Source: Rhabditoides inermis
Lineage: Eukaryota > Nematoda > Chromadorea > Rhabditida > Rhabditidae
NCBI GenBank assembly: GCA_963966185.1
Contig: CAWZYM010000091.1
Location: 22,501-86,500 of the forward strand
Reading direction: 5' to 3'
DNA length: 64,000 bases
Shown here one piece after another: positions 45,923 through 59,937 of this stretch. The translations under genes and the position numbers were made by a program. The notes below the pieces were generated by a model, which was given only the letters and a program-made list of their open reading frames with translations, was not told the DNA's origin and did no database searches. Numbering within the stretch: the first letter of the stretch is position 1; every line of letters starts with the position of its first letter.

Positions 45923-48900
45923 ATGAGTTTTGTATCGGAATCGACAGCAGACGACGACGATGAGACGTGGCTCACCGGACCCACTCCAGGTTCGTTTGTT
46001 TACAAGGTTTTATTATTAATTATTGTGTTTGTAGTTTATGTCAAAGTTGTATAGTGTTGTTGTTTGTAACGTGAATGAATATCATTCACATATGTAGGTC
46101 TGGAGTCGAAATCCACGCAGAGCAGTGCGAAGGACCTCGACATCGACGCGTGGCTCAAGGTGCGTATTTTAATTGTTTTTGTTTATTTAATATGGTTTTA
46201 AACAATATATAATGTTTACAAATCTTTAATAATGTATTATTTTTAGTCGGCGACGGCCACCGTCGACTTCAAGACACGCACGGCGCTCAGTCGCAAGCTC
46301 CAGCACAACGCCGAGAAGAAAGGTGTGTTTCCCTTTTATTTATCTTTTCTGTTTACTATTTTGTATTATTATACTAATATGGGAGATTTTAACGCATTAA
46401 CTTCTACTGACAGATGAGAAGCGTCCCTCTGCATTCTTGCATAGTCGATAACGGCAATAACATGGCATTGCGCTTGCTAATCGGGTAACAGCGATGATCA
46501 TCTCCTACCTATCACTGTGTCGTCGTGTGTTGTGACATGTATGCTCTGCACTTGCTTCCGTACTTTTTTCCTACGTTTTCTTGCTGCATGACTGTGATGT
46601 GAAGTGGTCGTCGATCGATTTCGTAATCTTTCCCACTAACATGTATGTATCTACCATCCCATCTCGTGCTTGCCCATCGTGGTGACGTGTCGTGTGTTTT
46701 CAGCGTGGCGGCGGCGGCAGCGCCTGCTGAATCAAGTGTCGCTCGACTCGGTGACCGAGGAGACGACGCCGCCGCCGCCGGACGCGTTCGAGCACGCCTA
46801 CGACCCGGCGCTCAGTCCCGGCTCCGTCTCGCAGACCATGTCCACGCCGCCCTCGCTCTTCCCGCCGCACCTCTCGCACCACTCGGCCTTCTCCCCTGTC
46901 CTCATGCGCAGCTGTCCGAGCGTCGACCGCCGGCCGCTGTCCGAGACGGCGTTCGAGGAGTTGGAGGAGGAGCTGATGGCCGCCGAACTCGCCGGACTAC
47001 TCGGAGACTCACCCGACGCCACCCTCCCACTGGGTGACGAGATGGAGGAAGAGGATTTTGTGCCGCCGCCGCCTCCTCCTCCGCCTGTGGAGCAGGAGCA
47101 GATGGTGGAGAAGGAGCAGGAGCCTCTCCGCCCCGATTATCTGCCTGCTCCTCCTGCTCCTCGCGTGGAGCAGCTGCAGGTGGAAGTCGGCGACGAGGAG
47201 GACGAGTTCTTCGACGCCGACGACGACTACGAGACGTTTGTGCAGGCGTCGCCGCGCATGTCCGCGTCCTGCCACGAAATGGAGGAGTACGGTAGGTGCT
47301 GCCCTCGTATCTCGCACCTTGCACTATTGGTGTTTTTGTTTTGTGGTCGTGGTTCTTTCATAGCGTGGCGCCCCCGTGGTTGTATATCATATCCCGATCT
47401 AAAAGAAATCCCCCGCGTCCTATTTTCTCCCGCGCGTGTCGGCTGTTTTCTGGAAAATGTGTGTTAGGGTCGTATAATTAATTTGGGGTTTGCATTCGCA
47501 AGGTTTATTATTACAGGTGTAGTCAATCTCTTTGAAACTACCCTAAATTTACTTTTTAAAGACACAATCTTTGGTCTCGTGTCGAAGGTGTAGCGATTCT
47601 GGAAGAGACTGACCGGGACCGCCAGTAGTGAGTACTGTAGTCTGTAGCTCTGCAGGTTCGACTGGTTGGTAATTGGTGATCTTGGAATAAACGTTCGCAG
47701 ACTGTAGCAAAGAGACGCGTTCGGGTCGCAGCACTTCTCAGAATCTAGTTAGAAACGTCGAAAAGATTCTGGATTTCACAAGATGTTATCGACTATTGTA
47801 AGGAGACGTGTTTAGGACGCAGCAGTTCGCGTGGTCCGTGGACGGATCAGCCACTGGGGCGACTGGAGGAGAGGGAGGAGCGAGGAGGACGCAGCCTCAG
47901 CATCAGTCCCCAGCCACACACTGCCGCCGCCGCCGCCGCGGCCCCTTCCCAGATGAGCGCGTCGGTGCACCCCTCGGCGGGAGCAGCGGGGCTGCGACCA
48001 CCTCGCGCCACTTCCATGGTGCGACCGGGGCAGGTGAAGGCAGAGCAGCAGCAGCCGGCGGCGGCGGCGGCAGCGAGAGTGGGCGCGCGAGCGGGTGCGC
48101 GACCCGAGGAGACCTCATCGGCACGCTCGCCGCGGAGTGTGTCGCTGGCGCCGGGCATGGTTGCGCAGAGGAGCAATCAGGTGGGTATATGGTAGTTTGA
48201 TCGAGTTTCGAAGTTTAGAAATAAAACGGGTATCTCATTTGCGTTTCGTGTGCATTCTTCCGTTATGAATTACGAAATTACGATAATACTTTAGTTTGAT
48301 TCGGTTGTGAAATCGAACATGGGAGGCCTGAATCGAGAATCGAGATGCATGGATGAATTTAGTGTTCCTTTTTTTTCAGGCGACCACCCGTCGCTCTCCC
48401 CTGCAGAGGGTGTCCCCGCAGCAGCAGCAGGCGACTCCCCGAGCCCATCCCGCTGTCCGAGCGGTGAACGTGGTCACGGCGACGCAGCACCTGGCCGCCA
48501 CTCCCCGAGCAGTCAAGGCCAAGGTGTCGCCGCGGGTGTTGACCATGGCCAGTCCGCAACCGCACCAGATGCAGAATGGGAATGGTGGTGCTGTGAGGTG
48601 AGTGTAGGGTTGTTCTTGTTTTGACTACGAGTAAGTCTTGGACAGAAAATGTTCGATTATGAAGTCTGGTTATAGTAATTTATACGGTCACATATTATCA
48701 CGTGAAATAAATGGTGAAAACTGAAGAAAACGATTAATGTTTAGGTGTAATGTGTTTCTCGTTTCAGCCCCGCTCCCCCTCCCGTGGCGGTGAGCAGCGA
48801 GCTGCAGGCGCTGCAGGACCTGGCCCGGCAGCAGGAGGAGGCACTCCGGCAGGAGGTGAGAGACATGGGACAAGTGTGTGGGACAACAACAAGTTGAGAC

Positions 48901-50127
48901 AACTGACAAGCCAAGAGACGAACATTGCGCAACACTCACAATGATTGTGTGACAACGATAACCGTATTGTGCTCTACTGGTTTAGGGTCCCTATTAGGGA
49001 TTAACTATTATTGTAATTAGATGACTAGATGTTACTCTTTCTCGCTCAGGTGCTGCGTCCGCGCGAGCGTCAGAACTCGTGGCAGAGCGACCGGCCGGCG
49101 CCCTCTGTCTCGCCCGCCCTGTCGATAGCGAGCAGCAAGAGCGTCACCGAGTTTGGACAGATGCACAAGCCGGTGTCGGTGAGTGGGAGTGGGAGATGTC
49201 AGAAAATGTCAACACTTTTATGAAGCCGTACTTTGTACTTGGTATGGATTGGTTGTGAACCCAGATGACACTGGGATTAGATGTGTAGAGAAGTATTATT
49301 GCTGTCTCACAGCGAAGTTGGAAATGGTGGGTATGCGGAAATACTGGAAAGAAATGGAAGTTGTATGGAAGATGAAGATTTATGGTAGATGTATGGTTGT
49401 TTATGACTTTTTTTTGTTTTCAGCGTCTCCCGCAGCCGTCCCGCCGCACTATCCAGCCGCCTAAGAAAGTGACCATGCCGGCCAGAGTGTGAGTCTTTGA
49501 CGACTATTTGAATGTTTGGTTTTAGGGAGGTTCTAAGATACTTTTTGTGCAAAACTTTACCCACCCCCACCTTTTCTGTCTAATTCTCTTCAGCGCCCCA
49601 TACTCTCTTGGGCAAAGTTTCGGGCGTGGGTAAAGTATGGTCAAAGTTTGGGCTCGGTTTCAAAACGTGACTCTCAGTCCAGCAGTGAGAAACTTGGGGC
49701 AAAAATGGAAACTTTACCCTTCTGCGACCCTTAACTTGGGTCAAATTTTATCTTAGAACCTTCCTTATAGTCGTAAGTGGTAATCTCTGTTTAGTTCACA
49801 GGGCACGCAGACAGGTAAGTGCATATTGTGATGGTGAAATCTGCCAAGAGATGTATATGTTTTGCCGCCGCTCCACATTTGCTCCTACACTGCTCTCATC
49901 AATATGATCACACCATGTTTGTAGCGTAGATGAAAGTGGTTGTTTTAGAGGACTTTCTGTCAGTCGAGCGGCCTCGGTGGCGGAGTCTCGGCCAGCTGAT
50001 GAGGACGAGTGTTTCTGAGGAGGACGAGGAGGCGGAGTCTGTGTGGGCGGGGTCTCGCGGCGAGCTGACGCTGTCGAGCTACGCCGACCTGCCGCACACT
50101 CCTTTTCGACTGCACTCTGCTCACTGA
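45923..50127 (+). CDS. Pro/Ala/Ser-rich, largely disordered protein, 11 exons, 618 residues
   Basis: Exons 45923-45989, 46098-46159, 46247-46322, 46704-47291, 47816-48180, 48380-48597, 48768-48855, 49050-49178, 49424-49488, 49795-49814, 49949-50127; 1857 nt, one frame throughout, including a 20-nt micro-exon. The ATG follows TTTACTAGGAG, a possible spliced-leader acceptor. Order of regions: acidic N-terminus with DIDAWLKSATATVDFKTRTA, basic patch AWRRRQRLLNQ, acidic and poly-Pro region (EEEDFVPPPPPPPPVEQEQ), acidic DEEDEFFDADDDYETF, Ala/Pro/Arg-rich middle, a coiled-coil-like ELQALQDLARQQEEALRQE, then KPVSRLPQPSRRTIQPPKK and a Ser/acidic end. LPQPSRR-like motifs occur in microtubule-associated proteins, but I cannot assign a family. 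Confidence 0.7.
47521..47614. mobile_element. MITE-like inverted-repeat element, distal copy
   Basis: Left end AGTCAATCTCTTTGAAAC and right end GGAAGAGACTGACC match the kinase-intron family. It lies in the intron before exon 5 of the 618-residue gene. Confidence 0.5.
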
Positions 50128-51470
50128 CTACTGTCTTTGCAATGTTGCCATACTCGATTTCAGATTAGGCATTTGTACTTTGTACTGACAAATTGATTGG
50201 TTGTGAACCCTGTGGATGGTACTCGTATAGATTTATATTGATGAAATGTATAATAACTGTGCTATCTAGCTTGAGGGTCCACTAGTCGCGAGCTTTTTGT
50301 TCGAAGCAGCTAGTTTGATGAACCTGCCTTTGTACAGATAAAATTCCTTGTGCTTGTGTACTTTGTTATGACCATAAGACTATAAGAGCATCAAAACACA
50401 GTGAGCTCGCGTTTCCGCCTGGCTCATATTTGAATACGCGCGTCTGCAAAGTGCAACGGAAGTGCGCCGCGTCCGCTCAGACTGTCGACATCCGGTGACA
50501 ATACTTTCAACCCTTACTTATTTTCTTCATTCATTTCCGTTTTCAACTATTCTTTTTCGTTGTTTTTCTGGTATTACCTCTCGTGTTTTGCTAGGCGATG
50601 GAAATTTACAACAGCCCTTGGTTGTTCGTACACAGGACTCACGCATAGAGGGGGACAGAGAGAGAGAGAACTGGCCGCCGCAGACGACGACAATAACAAG
50701 CGGGCGGGGCGGCGGCTCGCCCCGGCTACACACTGTTTTCGCTAGTGCCGAGTCGCCGGGTTGTTTTGAGCAAAGGGTAGGGAGGCTCATCTGTGCTAGC
50801 CTCGACCGATGGCCTCCCCTCCTCCTCCTGCTCCTGCTCCTCCTTCTCCCATCCATGCCTAATCAACCACAACGCGCGGCGGTTGTTGACAAAGCGGGCA
50901 CGCGCCTCTCTTCTCAATTACTCGCGCTTCTCACTCTCTCCCTATTAGCATCGTCGTGCGCGGATGTGCGGGGAAAAGAGAGGTGCGCCATCCGTCCGAC
51001 GACCGAGATTCAGTGTCCGGGGCGCGGGCGAGCGACGACCCCGTTTTTCTGAGAGGGGGCGGTGTCCATCGATTACCGGTTACAACATACCAGTAAGGGG
51101 GGAGTGGAGATGATTCGTTGCCTTCGCGCAGGTGAGAATCTCTCTTTGCGTCGCAGTGTCTCGTCGACCCTCTCTCTCTCGCTAACTCGCAATCGATGCA
51201 TCGCCACCCCAGTTCTTTCTCTCTCTCTCTCTCTATCCGCTCCCCTCACTCACTCACTCATTCACTCGCGTCCTGTTTTGTTTGTGTGTGTGTGGCGCGC
51301 GCGAATTCCGGGCTCTCCGTCCTCGCCCCAGCACGCATATCATTTATAGATGGTTGTTATTGGAATGTGTGTGTGAGTTGTGGTGATAGTGAGGAGGAAA
51401 AGATGTCCGCCGGTCGGGAGGAGGCGACCGCGTATTGACATTGCTTGCCGCCGCCGCCGCTGCATGCACG

Positions 51471-51511
<41 letters not shown>

Positions 51512-52894
51512 TCTCATTCCCGCATAGCTACAGCTGTTTGTGTGTGTGTGGTGTGGCTGGGGAGAAGGCCCACCCCAGTCTTTCTCTCTATTTCTGCATG
51601 GATAGCAAACTGTGCAAACAGCCACTATCGCTCTCCGTGGTGGCATGCCATCGTCTTGTGCAATCCGGCACCTACTACGCTTATTCCGCGCGCGCGTGCG
51701 CTCCGTGTTTTTTTTTTTGCGCTTGCGCGCCGTTGTTTTTGAGTGAGTGTAGGCGCGCGGCGCTACATGTTCGCGTTTTGTTGGACGACGGTGATCGATC
51801 TACTTACTATTCTCACTCACTCAGACTGAATTTTCATAAGATTACATCACTTGTCACTTTGTCGGGACGCGGCGGCGGCGGCAGCAGTGTGTAAACCGGG
51901 CGAGGCGAGAGCGAGGGAGAGAGAGAGAAATGCATGCATGAGCCACCGCCGCCCTTCCTCCCTCGCCTCACCTCGATCGCTATCGATTCCGCGCCATCAC
52001 CGTGACGTCATTGTTGTTATTGTTGTTGCCGGGGCGCGCGAATACTGGTTGCTGATTGATCACCTGTTGCAGCTAGATCGTCGTGGGACGCGGCATAGCC
52101 GTGTATTGTACAGTCTTCGCCCGTCTAGCAGAGGCGACCCTACCTACCTCAGCCCTCGCTTGCCATAGATATCGGCTAGCCTCGTAGAGAGATCACATGT
52201 GAGTGGGGGTGTGTTTGTGTGTTTTCTTATCGGCCACTAGCCACTACTGTTTTGACGTGTGTGTGTTTTTTTTGCGGGACGCGAGTGCAGCAGCAGCAGC
52301 TGATCTGTTGTTGTTTGTTTGTGCATTTTAGGGGCGAGTGGTGATTGCCGGCAAAGCAAATGCGTGTAGCTGTGATAAGCGCTCGGTGGTACGCCGCCTT
52401 GTTTACTAGTTGGCGTGCAGTAGTAGTTGTTAGTCGGTTAGTTGTTTGGTTTGTCCGTCGCGGCCTGACGGCTCTTCTGTGGCTGTTTGTATGACACGAT
52501 CTCTCTCTCTCTCTCCATCTCTCTCTCTTTCTCCTCTCTCCTCTCTCTCTCTCTCTCTCTCTCCCCCTGACACGACCGGATCGCCCATACTCGTTTCGCA
52601 TATGCGTTGTGATGACCGTCTGGGCATCAAGTCGCTGGGGCGGCCGGGGTATCCAGAAAGTTGTTTACTGAGTGGCTCGCTCCTCGGGCGCTCTCTCTCC
52701 CTATACGGGAATAATCGAGTGTGGCCGAAGAGGGAAGAGGTGAAGCATCAAGTCTTCGAGGTGTGACCACAGCAGCGCCGGCGGAACCAGTTGTCTGACA
52801 GGCGGCTAGAGAGCGACTGTTGTTTATAGTACATTCGGGTCGACTGATCGAGTGTCTATGTGTGTAGACGTGACGAGGCTACAATCTATCGATC

Positions 52895-52929
<35 letters not shown>

Positions 52930-53197
52930 CCGGTGTTCGTTCGCGAGAGTATTTTGCAGCGAGTGGTGAGTGGAAAGAGAGAGAGAGAGTTGAAGGGGTA
53001 AGAGCGCCCTTGCCGGTCACATGCTATCGTCAGCACCGCCGCCGCCGACTTGTTTTGCCCTGCCGGGGACATGTGATTGTGTCTCAATTTTTCAATGTCT
53101 GCTGGTTGCTTGCGAAACGCATCTTTTCTTCGGGAGAAGGAGAGTTCACTGATCACTGGACGGGAACGCTCGTCGGTCTCATCTCTCGTCCCGTCAC

Positions 53198-53247
<50 letters not shown>

Positions 53248-53659
53248 TTCTCCCAATTCTTTCACCTACTCTGTTTGGCTTACCTGTTCCCAATCGAATG
53301 CCTCTTGGCCCATCGTTTTTTTCTCTCGTTTCTCTCTCGCTGCGCATTCGCTTTCCGCCCGCGCCTTACGTCATCTCACGCTCTCTGGCATCTCTCTCTC
53401 TCACTCCCTCTCTCTCTCTCTCTCCCTTTCTCTCTCACTCACTCACTCTCTCTCTCCCGTCAGTCTTGTTTTGCATTCTCTCTCGCCCCTCTATCTCTCT
53501 CTCTCTCTCTCTCTCACCCTCACGCATAGTGAGCAATGGAATACGGCTAGTGAGAGAGAGAGGGTGAGTGAAAGAGAATAATGTGTGCGGTATGGCAAAT
53601 TGACAGGAGAGAGAGAGGACGCACGCACCATTTTGGAACGTGTTGTTTCGAGAGGGGTG

Positions 53660-53706
<47 letters not shown>

Positions 53707-53912
53707 TGTATGTGTCGAGTGTTGTCTAGCCCGAGACACAGTTGTTTTGATGGTGTGGCATTGCGAGTCGTGAGCCAGCTGATATCTCTCTCTCTTTCTT
53801 TATCGCTCTCTCTCTCTCTCTCTCTATGTGAGAAGTGAAAGCCTTGTCTCTGACGTGTGTGTGTCCGTGTTGTTCTTGGCTATGTGAATGGGTTAGGAAG
53901 AGAGAGAGAAGG

Positions 53913-53959
<47 letters not shown>

Positions 53960-54489
53960 GATGGGACGCTGAGCGCATGTGTGTGTGCATGGGGGTAGTG
54001 GAACGGGGAGTTTGGTGGATCGATAGAGAGAGCCAGTGAGTGAGAGAGAGAGGTGTTTTCGCATAGGGCGCGCCGGGAAAGCCCCGTTCGCTCTCTCTCT
54101 CCCGAGTCGCTCGCGCAGATTAGATCACTTTCACCACCACCATATGATGATGGTAGAGATGCGTATCTCTAGGGGCTTGGTGAGGGGGCGAAGGTCGTTG
54201 CGCCGGCGTTGCATAGCGTCGCATGGCTACGAGCCATCGCAGTGAGAATCGGTATTGAACGGAGTAGAGGGGGGGGAGAGACTGGGGCGGGCACAGTGCC
54301 GCCGCTGCCGCCTCCACAGCGATCGTTCCATTCCATTCGATCTATCGATCGCACCACACACACGCACGCATTCGAGACCTGTGCGCGCGTGTGCGAGTGT
54401 CGCTGCTGTCGCTGTTTTTGCCACTCTCTCTGGTTTCGACGAAGAGATAGGCAGTAGTTGCGCCGTCCCCACTGCTCACTGCTGCGACG
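50128..54489. other. CT-rich region upstream of the Musashi-type gene
   Basis: No coding exon recognised. Holds (CT)n tracts at 51471-51515, 52501-52564, 52898-52927, 53206-53245, 53395-53515 and 53787-53825, and (GA)n at 53663-53704 and 53918-53956. Untranslated exons and promoter of the following gene are expected here but were not located. Confidence 0.6.
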
Positions 54490-56653
54490 ATGAGCGGTCG
54501 GGAGGAGGATGTGATGCCGCGCAACGTGCAGCCGACGCGAGAGATGGCCGCAGCTATTCGGTGAGAGCAGCACTCGCTCTCCCTCATCCCGAGAGTCGGA
54601 GTCAAGTTACCTATGTGTGTGTGCTAGCACACTCTAGCCGAGAGAGAAGAAGAGTGGGTGATCTGATAAGTTATCAGCTGAGGGTTGTATTTGGGGGGTG
54701 GGGGTGATACCGCGTACCGTCTGCTTCATCATTGTATAGTGTCTCGGTCTCGGCGTTGGTGGTGAGATGGTTGATCGCTCTCTCGATGCTGTCTTCTCTG
54801 ATAGATTCGATTTGCTATGCGATGTGTGTAGGAGTCGGCAGTAGAGTCGTTATCGCGACGAGACTGATAAAGAGATTGTGTTGGGAGCGAGAGAGAGAGA
54901 CATTGATTAGTGTTGTTTGCTGTGACAGCGTTTTGATTGATTCATTGATTGATTGTGCATCTATCGGATAACTGGCGATATCTTATAGTGAAGGTCGTAC
55001 AGTCGGATTGATTGACACGGTATCGATTGATTCATCGATTGCTTGCAGAGAGCTAGTGAGCCTGATGGACACGTCTTCTCTCATGGAGAACGCGGGCAGC
55101 GTGGGCAGCCCGCACGAGGAGGCCGCTCTCAACGCCGACTCGGACGACGGCAGCCCCAGCCAGGACCCCGGGTACGTCCGTCCGTCTGTACCCGACGCTT
55201 GTTTGTGTGTTTGTCCGTCTGTCCGTTCAATCAACATGTCCGTTCGTCTGTCCCTCACACTCGTATCTGTGTTTATCGGTCTGTCCGTTCTCGACGGTTT
55301 CTCGTTGATACGTCCAGATAAATGACGTCATGATCCGCCTTTTCAGAAAGATGTTTATCGGTGGATTGAGCTGGCAGACGACAGCAGGTACTTTTTTCTT
55401 CCTTTTTTCATTTCTATGTTTTGTGTATAATTGATTTAGAATGCAAGTGCAGGCACGGAGGCGTAGCAACCGAATTTGGAAGGGGGTATTTGTGGAATCC
55501 CTGACGTGTGGATGGATAGAAGAGAATAGAGTCACGTCACTATTGTTTATAGAGTTTTCAGAATGGATTGCGTGGGTAGTGTACAGTGAGTGTTACTCTG
55601 TAGTCTATTACTTAGTGCGCTCGGCAATGCTGCTAGAATCCCCCCGAGAGAGTGAAAGGGGAGAGAATAGGGCGCTTTGTTCGCAGCCTACTATAAAGCA
55701 ATAGAGGGATATTAAAAAGCGAGCGAGCGCGTATGTGTAAAAATGTTTGATTGTTGCCTTTCGAATGGATATGTGCGGAAACGGATATGCGACAGATTGA
55801 TATTGAAACGAACGTCTATTGCTTATTGAGGAGATCTTTGGTCTCAATTGCCGTCCGAATTTCACACACTTTGTCATTCTGCGAAAATTGAGAGATGATT
55901 TCTTCTTATAGAGAGAAAATGGAAATTTAAATAATGATAAAATCTTTTCAGAGGGTCTGCGGGACTATTTCGGCAAGTTCGGCGAGGTGAACGAGTGTAT
56001 GGTGATGCGCGATCCGGCCACAAAGAGGGCGAGGTGAGAGAGAGAGCGCGAGAGAGAGAGAGAGAGAGAGAGGGAGGGAGAGAGAGAGAGAGGGAGAGAG
56101 AGAGAGAGTGGGGGAGAGAGAGAGAGAAAGGGAAATGACGTCACGTCTTGCAGGGGCTTCGGCTTCATCACGTTTGCCGACCCGGCGTCAGTGGACAAGG
56201 TGCTGGCCGAGGAGGACCACGAGCTCGACGGAAAGAAGGTGAGAGTTTTATTTATTCATTTCACTTTTATTTATTCATTTTATTATTTATTTTTACTTAT
56301 ATGACAACTAATATTTGCTTTTATTGCGTAACAAATGGGCAGTAGAGTGGTGTTGGTTGAAATAGCGTTCTCTTTGCGATTGCGAGTGTCTGACCTCTCT
56401 CGTACGATCTCTATGTTGAAATTGTTGGTTCGAGTCCGTTTTATGGTGTTATCGGCGATGCTGTTTTGTACAGTCTCACCACTCTCTTTCTCTCTCTCTT
56501 CCTCTCCCCTCTCTCTGATTCATTCTTGTTTGTGTGTTGATCACTCGATTGTTTGCTTGTTTTCGCATCTTTCCGCACATTCAAACACTCTCATGACCGG
56601 TTGTTTACTTGTTTACCGTGGACGGCGGACGGATCAGTAGATCGGTGTTGGGA

Positions 56654-56689
<36 letters not shown>

Positions 56690-56815
56690 ATTCCGGAAAG
56701 TGCTGCCGGACTGTAGTTCTGTAGTGGAGAGAGACGATTGTTTTGGCGGAGTCTGTTGTAATGTGAATGGAGTGAGATACTGCGATAAGGACTGGATGGA
56801 AACGAACGGTAGAGG

Positions 56816-56849
<34 letters not shown>

Positions 56850-57812
56850 AAGTGATCGAATGGCGACACGACAACGAGTAACGACGCTGGGCAGAGATTG
56901 TTATGAAAGGGATCGGGAGACAACTGCTAGGTATAGTATAGAGCTTCCTGGTGGTCAAGTGCGAAGATCTATGCCTTCTCTCTCTCTCCCTCTCTCTCCC
57001 CCTCTCTCATCTCGGTGTTCGATTCGTCTCGGCACATGCTCGTTGTGTCTGTCTCTCTCCCTCCGCCGGTGTGTAGGGTGATAAATCAAAAACGGCGGGG
57101 CGAAGAAAAGAGATTCCGTGATTCCGTGGCATAGACACCTCTGAGGCTGGAGAGCGCTGGGGATAACCGGCAATCGCCGAGAGAGCGCGCGTCCGCGAGA
57201 GAGCGCAGACAGCGGAGCAGAGATTACTGCGTTACTGCATATCATGACTTGTGTTGTGGGTTGAGTGGATGGACAGAAGAAAGGGACACACACAACTTGT
57301 TTATTGCCCCTTATATGCGAAGACATGTGCAAGGGGGTGACATGTGATTGGGGAAACAAGACTGCAAAAAAAAAACATTATAAAATCATTTTCCAATTAG
57401 CTATTTTTAAATTATTATTTTTATCATTTTCAGATTGACCCCAAGGTGGCGTTCCCGAAACGCGCTCAGACCAAGGTGTGTTTTCGATTTTGTTTTTACT
57501 TTTTCGAAAATGTGCTTTCGCAATTTTCTCACTGTTTGCCAAATCGTTTTGGCAACAATACGTGTTTTCTCCACACTATTTTTGAGTGAGTGTTATCGAT
57601 GGCGAGTGGTTATTTTTATTTTCTCGATGGCGGCTAAACGTTCCCCCTCCATTCATGCATTGTGGTTGTGCTGTGAGAGAGAGCCGGGGAGCGAGAATGT
57701 GCGGAAATGATTCGAGATATATATTGTTGGCATGCGTTCCCCTCCCAAGCTGTTTTCGAGCTCTCGTTTTTCTGCGGCTGAATGGCCGTGGCGTGGATTG
57801 AATCAGAGAGAA

Positions 57813-57858
<46 letters not shown>

Positions 57859-58560
57859 TAGAACTCTCGACCTCCGATCCGGATCCCTCGCGTCTCGCGT
57901 CAAAGAGAGCGGCGTTCCGCGGCAATGGAGGGAGGGAGGGAGGGAGGGAGGGAGGGAGGGAGGGAGGGAGGGAGAGAGAGACGCGGAATTGAGTTTGAAG
58001 GAGGTTGTTGACTCTAGCGGCATAGGTGCGCCACACACACAAGAGACTTCAGGCAGGCGGCAAAATACTGCCAACTTGTTTTCGATTAGAGCGGGGAGAA
58101 GAGTGAGGTTGTTTTTGGGGAGGGCTAGTGGAGATGGATGACATGGATTGCTTAGAACCCCTCTTCCTCAATCCCTAGCTGAGAGAGGACGATTATCAGA
58201 GAGAGTGTATCCTAGCATTGTGTTCATATGTTGTGCATATGTGTGTGGGGGGAGTGCTCTGAAGGACCCCCAACGCGTGTCTCTCTCTCCTTCCTCCCGA
58301 ATTGCGCCCCCACCTTTCACATTGCCCATTTCCGGCCGCGAGAATTCGGCTCTCGCTCCTCGCCTCGGCAATTTGCCCGCAGAGATTGGGCGCATGTGAC
58401 AATGCAAATGACAATGACACTGCCAACTGACAATGACAGCCCGGCTCGGTGACAGGACCGTGAGAAGAGAGGAGGGCAGCACACAGGGTGGTGTTCAATT
58501 TCGGAAACGGGAATGGATCCGACGCTCATTCTCACGCTGCGCCCGCGCAGAGGGAGGGAA

Positions 58561-58597
<37 letters not shown>

Positions 58598-59070
58598 TCT
58601 GGTGCACAAGAACGATGCTCTGTTGAGGTGCTGGGGCTTCGGGAGAAGGGGAGATGGATGTAGATTGGCAGAGAGGTGTTTTCCTCCCGTCTGCTCCTTC
58701 GGGGATTGCGCTTCCAACAGAGATTGGAAGCTGTCGTGTTTTGACTTTACGGCGATGTTTTGAAGGAGCAGCGTATCTCTTCGAGTATAGTGATCTGCCA
58801 TTACCCATATGGCGAGGGGGGCTTTGAATGATTGAGAGAGAGAGACGGGGCAAAGGAGGGGCTCAAGCTTGGATCGCGAGAGAGCGCCGCTGCACTAATC
58901 CTCATATGGCGGGAGGAAGGAGTGGAATGGAGTCTGAAGAGTCTCGTGTTGTATGATTGAGATTCGGGGCGGGGGTGCCACTTCTTCTCGCCCCTCGCAT
59001 GTTGATTGAAATGCCGAGATATGGGAGGTGTGTGATGGGGCCTAGTGAGGGACAAGGGAAGTGAGTGAGT

Positions 59071-59101
<31 letters not shown>

Positions 59102-59898
59102 GAGCGATGCATTATGGCCCTCTCTCGATTGGGGGGGAGAAAGGGGGGGGGCTGGCGAGAGCTTTCGCGCCTGGCTAGGTCCACGCCGTCATCATATCCC
59201 CGCCCCTCTCCCCCTTCTGCTCTCTCCACCCCTCCTCCATCCTGGAAAGGAGAGTCGACAGCCTCAATCCCTCCCTCTCCCTCCCTCTCCCTCGCTCCTT
59301 GTATTGCCTCCGCTAGACTCGGCTAGACCAGACACGCTATGAACATGCTGCATCTGCCCGCGGTTCCGGGTCCGGCCGGGCTCATGCCCATGATGGGACT
59401 GGGCCTGGGCGGCGGACTGGGCTCGGCCGGGTTGGGCTCGGCCCAGTTGACCAACCCACTGCTCAACGCGGTCAATGCGGTCAATGCCGCGCAGCAGGTA
59501 GAAATGCTGAATTGAAGTAGACGATTGATTTATTGATTGATATTGATTGCAGATGGTGGTGAAGACGAAGAAGGTGTTCGTGGGCGGTCTGGCCGCGTGC
59601 GCCACTCTCGAGGACATGAAGGCCTACTTTGAGACGTACGGAAAGGTGAGGCGTTGTGGAAAGTAGATGTGTGTCGATGTCGCGTGTATACATCCAGTAC
59701 GTCCCGATTGTCATTTGCAGCCGCACTATGTCGGGTGCACTGAGAAAGAGTGTCTGAATGAGTTGACGCGACGACGTGGGTACTAGCCCGTAGCCCGTAG
59801 CCCGTAGCCCCGTAGACGCAGAGATTCTTCGTAGATGGTTTTGTTGCTATCATCGTCTCTGTCACCCCACCTTCCTTTCCCCCAACCACCACTCACAC

Positions 59899-59937
<39 letters not shown>

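Noticed and set aside
46645..47037. Arg-rich 130-residue frame overlapping the 618-residue gene
   Set aside because: Shadow of a GC-rich coding exon; the chosen frame joins consistently with ten other exons.
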